NCBI GenBank assembly: GCA_023935145.1
Contig: CM043697.1
Coordinates: 47,468,001 to 47,532,000 of the forward strand
Source of the DNA: Bretschneidera sinensis
Taxonomy: Eukaryota; Streptophyta; Magnoliopsida; Brassicales; Akaniaceae
Direction of reading: 5' to 3'
Length of the DNA: 64,000 nt
Under the pieces are notes generated by a model. It did no database searches. It was not told the origin of the DNA and saw only the letters and a program-made list of their open reading frames with translations. This document shows, piece after piece, positions 1-11,770 of this stretch (position 1 is the first letter of the stretch; every line of letters starts with the position of its first letter). Made by a program: the position numbers and the translations under genes.

Positions 1-42
1 ATCACGCATCTATGCAATACAGAGTTTTACCAAAATGTCTTC
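1..42 (-). pseudogene. Left half of the Ty3 gag remnant split by the CACTA element
   Basis: Together with 10928 onward this is one former sequence. The 3-bp ATT at 43-45 is repeated at 10925-10927, and the minus-strand gag-like reading seen right of the transposon points into this stretch. The piece is too short to identify alone; the assignment rests on the continuity across the insertion. Confidence 0.45.
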
Positions 43-59
43 ATTCACTACAACAGAAT

Positions 60-445
60 TGATATATGCCGGCGCTTCAATTCCGGCGCTTCCCAAAAAT
101 GACGCAATATAACAACCGCCGGCGCTTATTTTGTGGCGCTTCAAGGAAGCGCCGCAATATACAAAGAACAATTAACGGCGCTTTAAAGCGCCGGTATACA
201 TGAATTTTAATACAAATAGCAGCGCTTAGAAGCGCCGCAATATATCGATATCAGGTATCCGTATTTACCGGCGCTTTACAGCTCCGGAATATGCTCTCTG
301 TATATTCCGGCGCTTTAAAGCGCCGGGATTTGGTAATCTGCATATATTGGCGCTTAAAAGCACCAAAATATGGGAATGGGTATATTCTGGTGCTTTAAAA
401 CGCCGGTAATTTTCAATATATATAATATAGCGCCAGAATTTTCCC
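60..445. repeat. Left subterminal repeat array of the CACTA element
   Basis: About a dozen copies of CGGCGCTT or its complement AAGCGCCG, often paired head to head as GGCGCTTTAAAGCGCC hairpins (for example near 178, 222 and 309). In En/Spm elements such subterminal motifs bind the element-encoded protein. The array also makes the end GC-rich compared with the AT-rich interior. Confidence 0.88.
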
Positions 446-555
446 CCAAAATTTTTCTGCTACCCTTCCCTCCATCGCGCCATTCTCTCAAAAAAATTTC
501 CAGCTCCACCACGCCCTTTCTCCCAAAATTTTCGTCCCTCCTTCGAGCTCCCCCG

Positions 556-796
556 GTGAGTTTCATCTCTCTTTACTTTATACTACTGAACAAATTCTAG
601 GATTTACCCCAGTGAGTTTCATCTCTCATGTGTTCTTTTTTTCCTTTGTTTTTCTCTGATTTTGGGGTTTATAACTGATGAACATTTTTGGGTAAAATTA
701 TCTTATCATTTGGCAGTAAATGATTCCAGTGGATATTCAAAAAGAACTTTGTTAGGACAACACCATTCGTATATGCCTAGGTGAGTTTCATCTCTC
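556..796 (+). repeat. Three exact copies of a 16-bp splice-donor-like motif
   Basis: GTGAGTTTCATCTCTC occurs exactly at 556-571, 612-627 and 781-796. Each begins with GTGAGT, the consensus 5' splice site, and follows exon-like sequence just inside the CACTA left end (CT-rich leader, about 430-555). They may be alternative donors of the transposase leader exon. Nothing else coding is seen between 800 and 2900, which is probably a long leader intron. Confidence 0.6.
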
Positions 797-2939
797 CTCT
801 GTCATTTTTTTTACCTTTTTTTTCTCTGAATTTAAGGTATTTCATTTTGCAATTTTTTTTAGGATGAGAAAATGTTGGTTTTCTGTTTGAAGTTACTGAT
901 ATGAAATATAAACATGAGGTGAATTTTTTTTGTAGATTGGATGCTATAAATTTATTTTAGGTTATGGATTTAGGTTGATTTCTTTGGACTTTAACTCAAT
1001 GCTTGAATCCAAAATAGTTGTTAATACAACCTTGTCTTTGATAAATTTTGGGCTTAATTGTTATGGATTTTGTGGGTAAATTATTATGGATTTTTGTGGG
1101 TGCTTGATCTAATTTTTAGGTAATTTTGATTTTGCTAGTTTAGGTTCATCTTCTTTGTCCTCACGCTCCTCACACTTTGTTTCTTCAAATCATGCATGAT
1201 TACATCTTTGTTTCTCTCTTTAATCTCTTTCTATATGAATGTATCATTTATCGTGGTTTTTGTTGCTTTGAATGGAAATTGGGGAGGGGTGGAAGGAGGG
1301 AAGACAGAGAGAATAGAGGGTTTTGGGGTTTACAACTAATGGTCTTTTGTGGGTAATGTTGGTAGATTGTGAATGTGAGATTTTTATTTGTATATGATGC
1401 AATTATGGTCTTAGATCTAAATATCATTTGCTTTGGAGTTCGTGGAACTGAGAAATTATTGTTTATTTTTGTCTGAACAGTTTCAGATGTGATATTGTGG
1501 ACGCGAAAGAATTCGACTGTGTGGATATTGTTAGTAACTTTAGCTGCTTGGGTTGTGTTTGAGAGATCTGGTTATACTCTCTTGTCGCTCGTCTCTAGAG
1601 TTCCGCTACTCTTAATTACCATTATCTTTCTCTGGGCTAAATCTGCAGTGATTCTTAACAGATAATTTGCAAACATATTTTGCTTCTTAACTATAATTAG
1701 ATGTTATTTGCTCCCCTCTCAAACTCATAAGTGTATGAAAAATAATGCAAAGTAAGGTGATCAGTTGTAAATTATGTTATTATATTCAATTTTGTTTCTG
1801 CTGACTGCTGGTGGTTGTAATGGTTTTGGTTGGTCATTTTTGAAAGAGATTTATCTTTATATCTTTGGTTGGATAAAAAGGGTTGCACATCAATCTAATT
1901 GACAACTCGAGCATAGCCACTCTCGAGAGGCTAACTTTGTTTAATGTGCAAAATATTGTCTGGAATGATCCAGTGGGGTAGTTTTGAGCTATTAATAATG
2001 ATTGATCTTCAACTATAGACCACAAGGAATGGAAGGGGTATGCTGTATAATAAACGGTGTGGACTATTATAGAATAGCTACTTTTGCAGTTTGTAAGTTC
2101 AACTAACAAAATTTTAGGCATGATTTGCTGATTTGGTTTAGTTTAACTGCTGTTGATGATATGTTTTTCTCTAAATGCTACCCTCTCCCTTTGTCTGTTC
2201 GGTGTGTATGTGTCTTAGCTCTTGTCCAGCCATTGCTCCTTGTATTATCAATTAGTGAAGAAACAAAAGAATGTCAGAATAAGAGATTGATTCATTTTTG
2301 AAAATTCTGGTTTCTGTATCTGTCAAGGGAAATCTCACATTTAACATGGTAGGTTTCCTTGATGCATTTTGCAATTCTTCTCTTCGTATTTGTCCATCTT
2401 AACAAATTGGAACTATTTTGAAGCAGACTAATTGTGTTTGGATTATTGCTTTCTGTTTCCTGTTCTGATTACATTCTCTGTTTTTTTTTTCTTCTTTTGG
2501 TCAGGAACTTTTTTTAGAAGAACTTATTTTCCCTTTATAGTTAGTATTATTAGATCTTCATTTAAGAACAAATATATTCTATTTACCTATATAAAAAAAA
2601 AAAGCTAGTTTATAAAACAGAGGGTTATCCATTTTAGTAGCTGTGAATATAGAGAAAATAATTGATTGTTCTATAATTTTAGTTCTAGCCCAACTTCTAA
2701 CTAAAGCACAGTGTAGATATTTTTTCTTTCTTGGCTGAATTTACTCTCTCTAGCCTGATACCCTATCATGTAGAGCTTGCATGAAAGACAGTATGATATT
2801 GTGCATATACTTTTGGCTGCAATGTCATAATAATATCATGTTATTGTTGTCCACAGTTTAGTGTTGTTTTGAATATTTTTTTTAAGGTTTTGTCCTCTGG
2901 CTCCAAGTAACATTTTCTGGATAACAATTAAGATTAAAA

Positions 2940-3480
2940 GGAAATGGCAGTATATAATAATAATTATTATGCTAATTTAAACAATTTTTAGAATTAATAA
3001 TTATTTTTATAATAATACAATTATTATGAATATTAATATTAAAATGTCTTATTATATCGTAATAGTATTATTATGATCATATATATTATAATGTTTATTA
3101 TTATTTTATTTCTACTTATTATATTAGTTTTTAATTATTATTATAATTAATAAGGTTTTTATTATAATATAATAATTATTAACAATAATAATAATTTTAT
3201 AATTTCATATTTAGTAATAATATGTAGTATTATTTAAATAAAAATAATATATTATTATTTTCATAAATTATTATAATAATATGAAATTAGTAATAATCAT
3301 ATTTTAATAATAGTAATAATTATTATTATTTATAATAAATTACTATAAAATCATACAATTATTATAAATACTTATATATATTTATTATTATTATTATAGT
3401 ATTACTATTATTATTTCAATAATTTTTATGTTACTAATTTATATTAAGACTGTAATAATTATTAATATTAATTATTTGCT
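2940..3480. repeat. AT-rich TTA/TAA low-complexity tract
   Basis: Over 500 bp made almost only of degenerate ATT, TAA and AATT runs, located inside the CACTA element just before the first transposase-like exon. No unit length is stable. It looks like a decayed trinucleotide microsatellite. Confidence 0.85.
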
Positions 3481-3641
3481 GAGACCAATTGCCAACTTAA
3501 GTTTGTATTAATTTGTTGTTATCAATTTCAGTTCATCCACTTATCAATCAAATTGAAGTTTGTGATTATGCATTCTTTTGCCAAAAATATTAAAATACTG
3601 ACTTTATTTGTTTTAGGAAAATCTATTGGCGTCATCTAAAA

Positions 3642-3905
3642 ATGGATAAAAGTTAGATAGATAAACCGAGGTCGAGTAAAGCCTATATGGATGGTGTTGC
3701 AAACTTCATTAGATTTGCGTGGTAGAAAGCTTGTGGTCGTGGTAGTATTGTTTGTCCATGTAGGAGATGTGGTAATTGTTATTCATTCGAACAAAAAATT
3801 ATTCAGGAGCATCTATTGTATAATGGGTTTAGTCCAGGTTACACCAAGTGGGTTTTTCATGGGAAGAAAGTCTCTCGTATAGACCACACTCACACTAGTT
3901 CACAA
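3642..3905 (+). pseudogene. CACTA transposase N-terminal (Transpos_assoc-like) fragment
   Basis: From the ATG at 3642 the reading starts MDKS and then hits a stop. The following frame reads KPRSSKAYMDGV, and another frame gives CPCRRCGNC followed by GFSPGYTKWVFHG. That is the zinc-finger-like Transpos_assoc domain at the N terminus of plant CACTA TNP2 transposases (CPC..C motif, then a GY..W..HG motif). A TTTTAG acceptor lies shortly upstream (about 3615). At least one stop and frame changes make it a pseudogene fragment. Confidence 0.75.
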
Positions 3906-3959
3906 CCCACTAGTGTTCCAGGTGGCTTCATGGGACGAGATGATGTGTTGGGTTTGCTC

Positions 3960-4990
3960 CGATGATATGATCCACGCCAAGAACTAAGAAATTTATGGAT
4001 CAAGAAGACCTCCAAGATCGTCTAGAAGCAGATTTATGAGAGACCGCGACCCGTTGCTTATATTAAAGCAAGAACCTTTGTATAATGAAGACTGAGACCG
4101 CGACCCGTTGCTTATATTGAAGCAAGAACCTTGGTATAATGAAGACGCCACAATCAATTTATGGAAGGATTGATTGATAAGTCGAAGATGAACGCCACGG
4201 AAACTCTGATAAATTCAGAAGTTCTAAAAGAACCAAAGAGAAATTTCTCTCCGAAAGTATGAATCAAATCTGAATTGTCTTATTCCAAAAGCCAATGGTT
4301 GTTTAAATACATGAGAATTTGTAACCAAATAGAAAAAGGAAAACTAAAGAATAGGAAATAAACCTAAACAGAATTCTAGTAGGAATAGGGAACTACGAAA
4401 TAGGAAATAAACCTAAATAGAATTTTGGTAACCTAAAATTCAAATAAGGAAAGTACCTAACTTGGCATGCAAGCCTTATAATGCAACAATTAAATTTAGA
4501 AGGAAATAATTAAGAAAAGATGCAAGCCCAACGTAGATTCAGATGCAATAGCCTATTGGATTTCGGCCCATCATACCAGACCCAAACAATATCCTTTTTG
4601 AAACTTTCTTAGGTCTAAATTGAAGTTCAAGACGTCATCTTTTCATCCTAACAAGTTTCAGCCCATTTAGAGTTGCGAGCAAAAAGATATAATTATTTTA
4701 ATTCTGGTTGTCGGGTCCTCCCGAAATTTCAAAGTGGAAGTTCCCTTGGATCATGGAAACCCATCGTTGTGGATCATGTATAGCATTATCCTTGGGCCCT
4801 CAAAGATGGTTCTTAGCCCAAATATGTTGAATAAGCCAATTGAGAGTTTTCTTGAACCGTTTAGCTCGGGCCCTTATAACTGGACCAATTGAAACTTGAA
4901 TAGGATCTGCCTCCCATTTATTAGTCGTGTCCTCATCATCCGAGGTGCCTTCCAGGTTACTTGTGAAAACCCAAACATTGAACCGTTAAG
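3960..4990. mobile_element. Retroelement-like fragment inserted in the TNP2 gene
   Basis: Transposase homology stops near 3975 and resumes near 5000. The interval has a different character and reads like part of an LTR or leader of a retrotransposon, with no sure protein match. It contains a perfect-register 54-bp tandem duplication (4040-4093 and 4094-4147, two to three mismatches) beginning GAGACCGCGACCCG. Exact edges and a target duplication were not found, so the class is uncertain. Confidence 0.45.
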
Positions 4991-5918
4991 TTTAGAAATC
5001 AAAGTGGGATCTTCAAATGAGCATGGTGAAGAGCAACAGGCTGAGGGTGGGTTTGAGTTCAATAATTATGGTGATCGTTCAGACGTCGAACATCCAGTTC
5101 ATTCAGCTATTGATGAGACAACTCAGTATCGCAATTTGATGAAAGATTACGATACTGAACTTTATCCGGGTTGTCAGAATTTCACAAAGTTAAGTTTCAT
5201 GTTATATCTATTGTACCTCAAATGTTTGAATGGGTGGTCTGGCAAATCTCTGACTATGTTGCTTGAGTTTATCAAAATGACATTTCCGATGTGTGCACCA
5301 TTGCCATTAAATTATTATGAAGCCATGAAGATTATCAAAGGATTGGGTCTTGGGTATGAGAAGTTTCATGTTTGTCCTAATGACTACACACTGTATTGGG
5401 GTGAGCATTTGAATAATAAATTTTGTCATGCATGTGGAGTGGCACAGTGAGTCAAAAACACAGTTGATGATGAGGATCCGTTGAATGAGATGGATGGTCA
5501 ATCGAAAAAGAAAAAGCCAGCTAAGGTATTGCATTATTTTCCGCTAATACCGAGATTGAAGAGGATATATATGTCATCTAAAATGGCTTCGTTGATGAGA
5601 TAGCATGACAAAGATCGGACAAAGGATGGGATTTTAAGACACCCTGTGGATGGATTAGCCTGGAATGAATTGGATAGATTGTATCCCGATTTTGCACCTG
5701 ATCCTCGGAGTGTTAGGCTTTGCTTAGCTAGTGACGAGTTCAATCCCTTTCGAATAATGAGTTCAACTTATAGTACATGGCCCGTTCTTTTGGTCCCATA
5801 CAACTTGCCACCGTGACTTTGCATGAAGCAAACATCCTTCATCCTTTCAATGGTGATTCCTGGTGAGAGAAGCCTCGGTAATGATATTGATATCTTTTTG
5901 CAGCCTCTAAATGTTTAG
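4990..5918 (+). pseudogene. TNP2-type CACTA transposase (Transposase_21) fragment
   Basis: The open stretch to 5450 contains the conserved LYPGCQNFTKLSF and LPLNYYEAMKI motifs and ends in CHACGVAQ. After a stop the same gene continues with KVLHYFPLIPRLKRIYMSSK, then KDGILRHPVDG, LYPDFAPDPRSVRLCLASD, FNPFRIMSSTYSTWPV and PYNLPP. These are the core Transposase_21 blocks of En/Spm TNP2, which cuts and joins the transposon ends. The catalytic core should run on for several hundred residues, but homology stops abruptly near 5915 and jumps to the DUF4216 region. Several in-frame stops (about 5450, 5600 and 5815) add to the damage. Confidence 0.88.
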
Positions 5919-6566
5919 GTGCCATGGATGGTGGATAACGATTATTCAAATGAACTAATTGTCTTTGCTCAAGGTTCGAATAATGTTGTTAGGAGATTCA
6001 ATGGATTCAACATCAACGGCTTTAAATTCCACACAAAGGAACGTGAGAGGTGTAGACGATCTCAAAATTCGGGAGTTATGGTTGAAGCGGATGATAAAAT
6101 GTATTATGGTGTGCCCAACGATATCATCGAGTTGGATTACTATGGGACGTTTAAGACTATGTTGTTCCATTGTGATTGGGTGGATATTAATTCACCTAGG
6201 GGTTTAAAGAAAGATGCAAGTGGTTGCATTCTCGTGAACTTGAATAGGTTAATACACACTGGTCAGTTATTGAAGGATGACCCGTTCGTACTTTCATCTC
6301 AAGCAAAACAGGTGTTTTATGTGCAAGACCCAACAATAAAGGAATGGTATCATGTTGTGATCATGAAGCCAAGGGACCTATATGAAATGGGGGAAAAAAC
6401 GCAGGAAGAGGATGATGACACTTACAATCAGTGCATGCCTTCTAATGTAGTGGTAGACGATCAATTAGATTGTATCTCAACTTGGGCCAGGATGGACATT
6501 GACGAAGATACCAACTATTTTTATGTGCATTTCCGTGTAATTACATTTGGATGTGTATTTATGTGA
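5919..6566 (+). pseudogene. DUF4216-like C-terminal part of the CACTA transposase ORF
   Basis: Residues about 30-160 of this open frame match the DUF4216 pattern found at the C terminus of plant TNP2-type proteins: GFKFHTKERER, QNSGV, YYGVPNDIIELDYYG, CDWVDINSPRG, LIHTGQLLKDDPFV, then AKQVFYVQDP and PRDLYEMG. The segment directly follows the Transposase_21 piece with no room for the intervening C-terminal core and DUF4218. An internal deletion therefore fused the two. The apparent start MPWMVDNDY lies at the junction and is probably not a real N terminus. The open frame itself is uninterrupted. Confidence 0.82.
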
Positions 6567-6934
6567 TGGACATGTGTGTCAACGAGTTTTGTAAGGTTTT
6601 ATTGTAATCTATCGGGTTACTGTTGCTTTGTATCACACATAACAAGAGTCTTGAACTTTTTTGCGTACAGTTTGTGGAATGCTATTTTATAATATCGTAA
6701 ATTTCTGTTTTGGTTGTATCATTGATTATTGCTTGTTCTTTAAATCCTATTTGAATCACTTATTTTTTCATTTGTTCTCAGGTAATCAGAAGTTATTGAT
6801 TGCTGCATTTGCTGTGACCCCTTGACCATTCCTATCTTTCTGGTGTGGTTCTTCTAATTCTTGTTAACTTTTAATGCATTTTTTATAGTGTGAGATATAA
6901 TCATTTTAATGTTTTTATGTATATAGATTACAAG

Positions 6935-9900
6935 ATGTATAGGTCAAAAAATATTCATCCATCAGTTAGAGATAACATGTCAAACCAGTATGCAGCTGAG
7001 TCTTCACACCATCAAGAAGATATTCACCATGAGCATAAGTATCACCTTGATGATGATTATGACTCGCAAAATGATTCTGAGACCGATCCAATAACATCGG
7101 GAAGTGAGCACAATGATAGTGAACAATATGAGACAATTGGTAATTTTTGTATTAGAATACATTCTCTCTATAACTAGTTTGATACCACATTGTTATACTA
7201 ATTATAAAATTTATGTTTTCAATGTATAGATTCTGAAGGGAGGATGAGGAAGCAAACACGTGTCCTGAGAACCTCACAAGTGTGGTCTCTTGAACGTGGG
7301 GAAAAAATTGTGGTCCACTTCAATGCACGTCATCAACCTATTAAGAAAGGTGGTCAAATGTTAAGTAGCTGGTTGGGCAAGATAGCGAAGAGATGAACTT
7401 TTGTCCGCTTAATTTCACGGATTGGAAGAAGGTCCCTTCTAGCTAGAAGAAGGTCCCTTCTAGCTACAAGAAGGACCTTGTTATATTGATTCGGGTAAGT
7501 AACAACTTAATAACCACTGATTGCCTCCAATTTTTTTTTTTTTTTTTTTGTTTATTCGTGGTGTTGTACATGAATAATCCCTAACACCAATAATGCTTAT
7601 TTGACATCGATTTCCTTTCTTTGTGGTAGAGGAAGTTCCATTACCCTACGATTGAGGCGATAGACAATATTTTGTTGAGGATGATAGGGAAAAAATGGAG
7701 GGACTACCAATATGTGCTGAAAAGGGACTACGTGAGGAACAAAACGAAACAACAAGTTTTGACCAATGATGTTTCAAAAGGTGTAGATCAAGACCAGTGG
7801 AAGCAACTGCTGAACTACTGGTTCTCTGACCAAAGTGAGGTTGTTTTAAGATAATAATATTCATTTGGATTCTCATTGTTTCTATTTTTCTAATAATGGC
7901 TGATTATTCAATTGGTTTATTATTAGTGTAGAAATATTCGACTATAGGGACAGAAGCACGTGAAAGACAACAATGTCCTCACACATCTGGTTCAAAGAGT
8001 TTTGCTAGACGATGGGATGAATATGTGAGTTAATTTGCTTCATTAATCCAATCTTTTATTTAAGATGTAGTGTATTGAGTCACAATTTGAACTCTTTCTA
8101 TACATGGTAGGAGATGACACATGGGAATGAGCCCGGGCACGCAGAGCTTTTTGTTGAAACTCATAAACGCAAGGATGGGACTTTTATTGATGATGCATCA
8201 CAACAATTTATGGTAAGTTCACTGTACATTGGATGATTTGGATATGATTTGTGTGTTTCTAACTTGTTAGAACTGTAAGTTCACTGTACATTTAACCTAA
8301 ACCTTTTATTAGTCATCATTGATCTTGCCTTTACTAAAATGCACAAGTCTTATTGATTTGTTCCCTCTGTTTTTTCCTTTCTACACACACACTAAAGAAC
8401 CTTTATGTTTACAAAAAATAGCTATCTTTTTAGTGATCTATAGCCATTTATTCAGTTAAGTCTCATGGTTGGTGCTACAGAAGATTCTTGGTTAGTTATA
8501 TTACATTGAATTTAATCTAACTTTGCTATCAACTGATTCTAAGGATGGGAATTAAGGTTCTGAACCTTGATTATTGTCTATTTTTCATTATCTTTGTTTG
8601 ATTTCAGTAATTTCATTTGTTGGAATATGGGTTTGACATGAGTTTTACTCTAGTTATACTACTAGTTTGAGTTAATTTACTCCTGGTTTCTGGTTCTGGT
8701 TTCTTGATGAAGATAGACTCTAGTTATATTAACATGTGGTATGATTATTTTGGGTGGAATGTTGGTTCCATTCAAGAAGAGATGTGAGCTTGGGGTACGT
8801 TGAACATCTTTAAAAATAGGGAAAAAACCTATTTTTTTTTTTATTCCTTTCTATTTTCAATTGATGTGGAATGAAAGAAATAAGAGAGCCTTCAATTAAG
8901 TAAAGAAATCTATAGCTTTCATCAAGGAAGGTTGATAAAATATTTTTGACCCAAAAGTTTGATGTTATTATTTTGTTTTTTAAATGATGATGACTTCATT
9001 GACATACTCTCTTGTTTTTGTAAATGGTTCTTTTGTTCTGTACATATATAGTACTCCCTTGGTGCCTTTGGAATACATTTGTATGGTTCTGGTGCCTTTA
9101 GGATTAATCTGTTTGGCAATGTGATCCTGGCTTATATATTAGAGCTGTGTTTGAAATATGATCCGTTTTCTGCATAGCCTTAATGATCAATAGTTTTTTT
9201 CTTTAATTACCGATTAGATATAGATCTGAAACTTAGATCAGTAAATGTGTTTGATTGGCAGCAGGTGAGGTTGGGAACTTGATCATGCTTTTCATTTTTT
9301 TTCGAACTTGGCTTGTACTAAACAAATTTTATGTATGGTGAAGATTTTATGTTCTAAACAAAGGAAGCTGAATGTATGGTGAAGATTTTATGCTTTGAAG
9401 GTAAAAATGATATCCTAGTTACACTTTTGGAGTTGTGCTGATAAAAGTGGGATGATTTTGTATGGTGGTGACCACCGACGAGCATAGATGATACTCTGTT
9501 TCTTCGCTCATTTTGTCTAAATTAGTTTTAGTACTCTATAGATTTTGCACCAATTTTATTTTATGTATAGATATAAATTGATGGTGGTAAAGCAAGGTTA
9601 CAATGAGAAATATTGTAGCAGTGAGACAACATTTTTTGAATTGATATTCTGGCCATGGTCACAGAGATCTTTGTGAAAGTTAGAAAGTCTTTTCTCTTAG
9701 ATGAATTTGTTTTATCCTCTGTTTCTTTTTTGTTGTTTCATTGTTAAGTTGTGAATTGGCTACATTGTTTGGATTGTATATTTGTTTTTCTTTTGCAGGA
9801 GGTTTTATGGAAAAATATGGGAAATTCTGCCCATTTTTCTATAAAATATGATAAGCACCTTTTGTTTTATGTATATTTCGCTGTAATTAGCTACTAAATA

Positions 9901-10325
9901 TTCAGAGGAGTTTAATCTTTATTGTTTCCTAATTGTAGGTGACAGCTGAAGCTCGTGTTGCTGAACTTGTTGCAGCTTCAGGATCCTCTGATGCTAGCAA
10001 TAATTTAGCAATACAAAATGAAGTCTTCACCGAGCTTATGGGTGAAGAGAGTTTCGGTCGTGTCCGAGGTCAGGGTTTTGGAGTTACACCCTCTGCTGTG
10101 TTTGGATTTTCAGCCCAAATGAGGAATGATATTGGATACCATAGGGCCTATGCTGAAGAGATAAATAGTCTGAGAGCACAAATAGAAGAAAACAATCAAC
10201 AGCATGCGCAACAAATTCAACAAATATCGGCAAGACACGATGATCAAATAAATAATATGCAATCCCAAATGGATGAGCTGAAGTCTTTACTACAACATTT
10301 GGCTAATAGAGGACCTCATGATTGA
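6935..10325 (+). pseudogene. Second CACTA gene, Transposase_24 (Ptta/En/Spm) type, spliced
   Basis: Likely exons: about 6926-7139 (ATG at 6935, acidic His/Asp/Ser-rich N terminus MYRSKNIHPS), about 7230-7494, about 7630-7853, about 7922-8025, about 8112-8215 and 9939-10325. Conserved pieces are KIVVHFNARHQPIKKGG, SWLGKIAK, YPTIEAIDNILLRMIGKKWR, a RERQQCPHTSGSKSFA motif across the fourth exon, then GHAELFVETHKRKDGTF. The last exon begins VTAEARVAELVAAS, carries GRVRGQGFGVTPSAVFGFS and ends in a Q-rich coiled coil. The family is the accessory DNA-binding protein of CACTA elements. A tandem 21-bp duplication near 7431-7475 puts a TAG in frame, so the product is probably truncated. The 1.7-kb intron 8216-9938 has no other recognisable content. 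Confidence 0.8.
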
Positions 10326-10579
10326 TTTCGTGATGCTAAATTAATTTTTCATACTACATTTCCATTACTTTGTTTTTGTATGAATTGTATATATGAACTA
10401 TGATTGTTTTTTATGTAAATAAGACGTTTGTGTTGACTGAAGGAATTTTTATGGATGTTTGGTGCATTTTATATCTCGAAGAACATTTGAAATTTTTTGT
10501 ATTTTATGGTATATTTTATTTATTGAAGGGTGAATGTTGATATTTAAGTCAAAATAATGTAAAAACACAATTAAAACCG

Positions 10580-10910
10580 TACTTTTAGCGGCGCTTTAAA
10601 GGGCCGTAATATGCATAAAATGTTCGGTATACACCGGCGCTTAGAAACCGTACTTTCGCGGCGCTTAGAAGCAAAGCAATGACCAGTATATAGCGGCGCT
10701 TCTTAAGCGCTTAAAAGCCCCGCTATATACCAGCGCTTAGAAGCGCCAAAAAAAATATGCGTATTGCAGCGCTGTCTCAAAGCGCCGGTATTTGCATTTC
10801 GACACCACACATACCGGCGCTTTATCCGGCGCTTGCGAAAAGCACCGAAAATTCATATTTCGGTGCTTAAAAGCGCTGGAATATGCAAAAAAAAGCGCCG
10901 ACGATAACCA
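10580..10910. repeat. Right subterminal repeat array of the CACTA element
   Basis: About a dozen GCGGCGCTT/AAGCGCCG motifs in both orientations, several as hairpins, mirroring the left array at 60-445. It ends 14 bp before the right terminal inverted repeat. Confidence 0.88.
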
Positions 10911-10927
10911 TTTATCTTGTAGTGATT

Positions 10928-11770
10928 GGTTTTGTCTTGACACTTAGCATTTTTACTTTGAAATTTTCAATGTAGCTCTCCAAATTTTCTAAAGAGCCTT
11001 GATGCTCTTGTGCCAAATCTATCAGCGTATATTGACATGGGATAGTGTAAAACTTCTGCAAAATTGTTTCACCATCATAGTCTAGCTTGCTATGCTTTCG
11101 AGTTTTAGCCTCGCATACCAGGTGTATGCCTTGTCAATAAGGCTCTTGGAGAATTCTCTCATCAATAGATTTTTATCATCTCTCCAGATTCCCATGGTAT
11201 TTAAGAATATTTTGATATGCTCTCTTGCATCTCCATTCTTGTCATTGTACTTTTCAAAGCTTGGTGCCTCATAGCCTTGAGGATTTTCTTTCTTTATCAC
11301 TGCTATAGAATAAGGGGACATCAAGCTAAAGTCATTCGCTATAGAGACAGACCGCTTTGTGGAGCTTCTTCGAATATACCCCACATCTTCTCAAGTAACA
11401 AAGGTTGATGTTGGAGTATGAGAAGAACTATGCCCTCTTCCATAACCAGCTGTAGGGATAGAGACTATTTGAACTTAAATATCTTAATCTAACCTTTCTT
11501 AAGGCTTTATTACTGGCCTTTTTGCAAGTAAAACTGTGGTTTTTCCAAGTGTCTTTTTTACTTCTTGCTCTTTTTCTACAGAGCTCTTTCCCCCAAAACT
11601 ATGATGTCCCGCTTCCAGATCTACCACTCAAAGTGTGGTTACAGGAGGCTAAGTCCTTAAATAATAACTTCCATTCTCAACAATGACAGCTTCTTTCTAT
11701 TTAGCACTTTGAGCATTTGCCACCAACTGGTTCATCGTGGCTTGCATATCAAGCAATCGTATATTCCCCT
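10928..11770 (-). pseudogene. Ty3-type retrotransposon gag remnant
   Basis: Minus-strand reading from about 11770 downward: an N-terminal LLDMQATMNQLVANAQ-like stretch, then an open segment 11384-11082 with APSFEKYNDKNGDAREHIK, LMREFSKSLIDKAYTWYARL and, after a stop, DLAQEHQGSLENLESYIENF. The W-Y-x-x-L signature after A-x-x-W is that of the plant Retrotrans_gag domain. Several stops and frameshifts are present. The CACTA element is inserted in this gag, and its C-terminal side continues at 42-1. Confidence 0.78.

Larger units (their letters stand above)
46..10924 (+). mobile_element. CACTA (En/Spm) DNA transposon, complete ends, defective coding region
   Basis: The left end reads CACTACAACAGAAT and the right end, reverse-complemented, reads CACTACAAGATAAAT, the typical CACTA terminal inverted repeat. 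Both sides are flanked by the 3-bp duplication ATT (43-45 and 10925-10927), as expected for this superfamily. Subterminal regions are packed with GGCGCTT/AAGCGCC motifs in both orientations. The interior carries, in order on the plus strand, a Transpos_assoc-like segment, TNP2 (Transposase_21) fragments, a DUF4216-like segment and a second gene of the Ptta/En/Spm Transposase_24 type. Stops, a deletion and an inserted retroelement fragment break the TNP2 gene, so the copy is probably not autonomous. Seen: ends, target duplication, motifs. Known: domain order of CACTA elements. Inferred: loss of activity. Confidence 0.93.

Noticed and set aside
370..600. Small plus-strand protein at the CACTA left end
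   Set aside because: The frame runs through subterminal repeats and the CT-rich leader; it has no coding signature.
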